A stretch of 64,000 nt of DNA from CAVPDA01 sp963702495. Lineage in GTDB: Bacteria; Pseudomonadota; Gammaproteobacteria; Burkholderiales; Rhodocyclaceae. The notes beneath the pieces were generated by a model. The model worked only from the letters and a program-made list of their open reading frames with translations, did not search any database and had not been told where the DNA came from. Position 1 is the stretch's first letter; every line of letters begins with the position of its first letter. The stretch spans positions 62,001 to 126,000 of the forward strand of contig CAVPDA010000010.1 in assembly GCA_963702495.1 (NCBI GenBank), written 5' to 3'. Below, piece after piece: positions 61,190-64,000 of this stretch. The position numbers were made by a program, and so were the translations under genes.

Positions 61190-63277
61190 TCAGATCCAGC
61201 CGAACAGATCGAGCGTGAGGTCGATCGCCTTGATGCCGACAAAGGGCACCACCAGTCCCCCCAGGCCGTAGATCAGGAGATTGCGCCGCAGCAGCCTGGC
61301 CGCCGCCAACGGACGGTACGGAATTCCGCGCAGGGCCAGCGGAATCAGGAACACGATGATCAGCGCGTTGAAGATGACGGCCGACATCACCGCGCTCGCC
61401 GGGCTCGCCAGATGCATGACGTTGAGCGCGTTGAGCGCCGGGTAGGTGCTGGCAAAGGCGGCGGGAATGATGGCGAAGTACTTGGCCACGTCGTTGGCGA
61501 TGCTGAAGGTGGTGAGCGAGCCGCGGGTGATCAGCAGTTGCTTGCCGATTTCCACCACTTCGATGAGCTTGGTGGGGTTGGAATCCAGATCCACCATGTT
61601 GCCCGCCTCCTTCGCCGCCTGGGTGCCGGTGTTCATCGCCACCGCCACGTCGGCCTGGGCCAGCGCCGGCGCGTCGTTGGTGCCGTCGCCGCACATCGCC
61701 ACCAGCCGCCCCTGCCCCTGGTAGTCGCGGATCAGGCGCAGCTTGGCCTCCGGGGTGGCCTCGGCGAGGTAATCGTCCATGCCTGCCTCGGCCGCGATCG
61801 AGGCGGCGGTGAGCCGGTTGTCGCCGGTGATCATCACGGTCTTTATGCCCATGCGGCGCAGCTCGGCGAAGCGCTCCTTGATGCCGCCCTTGACGATGTC
61901 CTTGAGCTCGATCACCCCCAGCACCCGGACGCGTTCTCCCACCGATTCCGCCACCACCAGCGGCGTAGCGCCGCGCTTGGCAACGCTCTCGACCTCGAGC
62001 ACCACTTCGTTCGGAAAGTGCTTCCCCTTCGCCTCGACGTACTTGCGCAGGGCATCGGCGGCTCCCTTGCGGATCTCGCGGCCGTCCACGTCCACGCCGC
62101 TCATGCGCGTTTGCGCGCTGAACGGCACGAAGTGGGCGTGCATCGCGCTCACTTCACGCCCGCGCAGCCCGAAGCGCTGCTTGGCCAGCACCACGATCGA
62201 GCGCCCTTCGGGGGTCTCGTCGGCGAGCGAGGCAAGCTGTGCGGCGTCGGCCAGTTCCTCCTCCGTCACGCCGGAGGCATGGAGGAAGCGTGTGGCTTGG
62301 CGGTTGCCCAGCGTGATGGTGCCGGTCTTGTCCAGCAGCAGCACGTCCACGTCGCCGGCCGCTTCCACCGCCCGGCCCGAGGTGGCGATGACGTTGGCCC
62401 GGATCATGCGGTCCATGCCGGCGATGCCGATGGCCGACAACAAGGCGCCGATGGTGGTGGGGATCAGGCACACCAGCAGGGCGACCAGCACCGTGATCGA
62501 CACCGGGCTGCCCTGGCCGGCGCTGGCGACCGAGTAGAGCGACATGGGCAGCAGCGTCGCGGTGGCGAGCAGGAAGATCAGCGTCAGCGCCGCCAGCAGG
62601 ATGGCGAGCGCGATCTCGTTCGGCGTCTTCTGGCGCTTGGCGCCCTCCACCATCGCGATCATGCGGTCGAGGAAGGCTTCACCCGGATTGGCGACGATGC
62701 GCACCACGATCCAGTCGGAGAGGACGCGCGTGCCGCCGGTCACCGACGAGCGGTCGCCGCCGGATTCGCGGATCACCGGGGCCGACTCCCCGGTGATCGC
62801 CGCTTCATTCACCGAAGCCACCCCCTCGATGACCTCGCCATCACCCGGGATGTAGTCGCCGGCCTCCACCAGCACCACGTCGCCCTTGCGCAGGGTGGCG
62901 GAGGACACCGGTGTTGCGGACGCGCCGTGGCGCGGTTCCGCAAGTTTCTTCGCCTGGATGTCGCGCTTGGCGCCGCGCAGGCTGGCGGCCTGCGCCTTGC
63001 CGCGGCCCTCGGCCAGGCTCTCGGCGAAGTTGGCGAAGATCACGGTGAACCACAGCCAGAGGCTTACCGCGAGGATGAACCCGCCGGGGGCCTCGGACGC
63101 GCCGACGAGCGAGCGCAGCCACAGCGCCGTGGTGAGCAGGCTGCCGACATACACTACGAACATCACCGGGTTGCGCCACTGCACCGGCGGCGAGAGTTTC
63201 TTGAGCGAATCGAGGGCCGCCTGCCGCATCAGCGGCGCGGTGATGAGCGGGCGGGTCGAAGGTGCGAAAGCTGTCAT
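61190..63277 (-). CDS. kdpB: KdpB, potassium-transporting P-type ATPase
   Basis: A 695-residue P-type ATPase. Actuator TGES in EAAITGESAPVIRESG, phosphorylation motif DKTGTITLGN (Asp near residue 316), nucleotide-domain GAVDAL-type KGAADAL and hinge GDGTNDAPALAQADVAVAMN. It hydrolyses ATP to drive K+ uptake through KdpA. Overlap with the kdpA stop is one base short of contact. All catalytic motifs are intact. Confidence 0.97.
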   Translation of the reverse strand: MTAFAPSTRPLITAPLMRQAALDSLKKLSPPVQWRNPVMFVVYVGSLLTTALWLRSLVGASEAPGGFILAVSLWLWFTVIFANFAESLAEGRGKAQAASLRGAKRDIQAKKLAEPRHGASATPVSSATLRKGDVVLVEAGDYIPGDGEVIEGVASVNEAAITGESAPVIRESGGDRSSVTGGTRVLSDWIVVRIVANPGEAFLDRMIAMVEGAKRQKTPNEIALAILLAALTLIFLLATATLLPMSLYSVASAGQGSPVSITVLVALLVCLIPTTIGALLSAIGIAGMDRMIRANVIATSGRAVEAAGDVDVLLLDKTGTITLGNRQATRFLHASGVTEEELADAAQLASLADETPEGRSIVVLAKQRFGLRGREVSAMHAHFVPFSAQTRMSGVDVDGREIRKGAADALRKYVEAKGKHFPNEVVLEVESVAKRGATPLVVAESVGERVRVLGVIELKDIVKGGIKERFAELRRMGIKTVMITGDNRLTAASIAAEAGMDDYLAEATPEAKLRLIRDYQGQGRLVAMCGDGTNDAPALAQADVAVAMNTGTQAAKEAGNMVDLDSNPTKLIEVVEIGKQLLITRGSLTTFSIANDVAKYFAIIPAAFASTYPALNALNVMHLASPASAVMSAVIFNALIIVFLIPLALRGIPYRPLAAARLLRRNLLIYGLGGLVVPFVGIKAIDLTLDLFGWI

Positions 63278-63278
63278 G

Positions 63279-64000
63279 TCAGTGCCCCATCATCTGCAGT
63301 TGTTCCACGATCGGACCCAGGGCCAGCGCCGGCACGAAGGTGAGCGCACCCACGATGAGCACGGTCCCGATCAGCAGTCCGACAAAGAGCGGCGTGTGGG
63401 TGGGCAGCGTGCCGGCGGTCTGTGCCACCGGCTTCTTGCGCGCCAGGCTGCCGGCAATCGCCAGCACCGGGATGGCGAGCCAGTAGCGGCTCACCCACAT
63501 GGCCACGCCCAGCATCGAGTTGTAAAAGGGCGTGTTGGCGGAGAGTCCGGCGAAGGCACTGCCGTTGTTGTTGCCCGCCGAGGAGAAGGCATAGAGCACT
63601 TGCGACAAGCCGTGGGCGCCCGGATTGCTCAAGCTTGCCTTGCCGGGCTCGACCGCGATGGCGATGGCGGTGCCGACCAGGACGACCAAGGGCGGGATCA
63701 GGATCACGAGAGAGGCCATCTTCATCTCGTAGGCCTGGATCTTCTTGCCCAGGTACTCCGGGGTGCGCCCCACCATGAGGCCGGCGACGAAGACGGCGAT
63801 GATGGCGAACACCAGCATTCCGTACAGCCCGGAGCCCACACCGCCGAAGACCACTTCGCCCAGTTGCATGAGCCACATCGGTACCAGGCCACCGAGCGGA
63901 GTAAAGGAATCGTGCATCGAGTTCACCGATCCGTTCGAGGCCGCCGTGGTGACGGCGGCCCACAGCGCGGAGTTGGTGATGCCGAAGCGCAGTTCCTTGC
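63279..64000 (-). CDS. kdpA: KdpA, potassium-binding channel subunit (partial)
   Basis: The C-terminal 239 residues of KdpA; the gene continues past the window edge. Visible landmarks: ITNSALWAAVTTAASNGSVN, GLVPMWLMQLGEVVFGGVG (selectivity-filter repeat region), LMVGRTPEYLGKKIQAYEMK and SSAGNNNGSAFAGLSANTPF. It is the K+-selective subunit of KdpFABC. kdpF, if present, lies outside the window. Confidence 0.96.
   Translation of the reverse strand, partial: KELRFGITNSALWAAVTTAASNGSVNSMHDSFTPLGGLVPMWLMQLGEVVFGGVGSGLYGMLVFAIIAVFVAGLMVGRTPEYLGKKIQAYEMKMASLVILIPPLVVLVGTAIAIAVEPGKASLSNPGAHGLSQVLYAFSSAGNNNGSAFAGLSANTPFYNSMLGVAMWVSRYWLAIPVLAIAGSLARKKPVAQTAGTLPTHTPLFVGLLIGTVLIVGALTFVPALALGPIVEQLQMMGH

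Noticed and set aside
57961..63343. Long plus-strand frames opposite kdpD and kdpB
   Set aside because: Antisense frames of strongly conserved kdp genes; low-complexity products.

Overview
The window looks like a chromosomal segment of a GC-rich betaproteobacterium. The Rhodocyclales (Azoarcus/Thauera-like) are my best guess. The reasons are gene content and order: relA, comEC, lolC-lolD, recJ, prfB-lysS, mnmC and gltX, with an RF2 programmed frameshift. No rRNA gene is present to fix the taxonomy. Housekeeping DNA (about 9.6-16.9 kb, 22-30.9 kb, 37.4-44 kb and 54.3-64 kb) alternates with accessory DNA.

1-9.6 kb is a mobile-element graveyard on a gene-cassette array that has no integrase in view (a CALIN-like cluster). 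An IS1595-family element, a decayed IS21-family element, an ISAs1-family element and an ORF-less group IIC intron have all landed in cassette genes or attC-like sites. Removing the IS21 element (5-bp duplication aacac) rejoins a membrane-protein cassette gene. Removing the ISAs1 element (10-bp duplication) rejoins the intron. A RelE/ParE-type toxin and HigA-like antitoxin close the array.

9.6-16.9 kb holds relA, mtfA, two alpha/beta hydrolases and comEC. At 17-21.8 kb is a four-gene divergent locus. Leftward are a peptidoglycan-binding hydrolase and a TIR protein with a membrane segment and an Ada-like zinc domain. Rightward are a TIR-like/TPR/SLOG-like protein and a patatin phospholipase. 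It has the parts list of an anti-phage abortive-infection module and is my main candidate for an undescribed system.

22-30.9 kb holds a DUF2062 protein, an RCK potassium channel, an EamA transporter, lolD, lolC, a phosphoglycerate-mutase-like protein, recJ and prfB. A Wadjet-like jetABCD operon (30.9-36.8 kb, jetC frameshifted) sits between prfB and lysS. It is bracketed by a 453-bp direct duplication of the prfB 3' end, which marks the insertion footprint. After lysS come mnmC, a glycine-zipper envelope protein, gltX, a MITE-like repeat and tRNA-Val(CAC).

44-50.5 kb, downstream of the tRNA, is a second degraded island. It contains an ISXO2-like remnant, two diverged AT-rich tandem repeats that each end in a hairpin plus T run, a DUF932 gene cut by a group II intron, and then nested ISAs1, IS21 and IS1634-type pieces. 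50.6-56.6 kb has a CBM21-EEP nuclease and a double-HKD phospholipase-D-like protein, divergent from glgX, which hints at a glycogen-linked function. 57.1-64 kb is the kdp high-affinity potassium operon read leftward (kdpA partial, kdpB, C, D, E).
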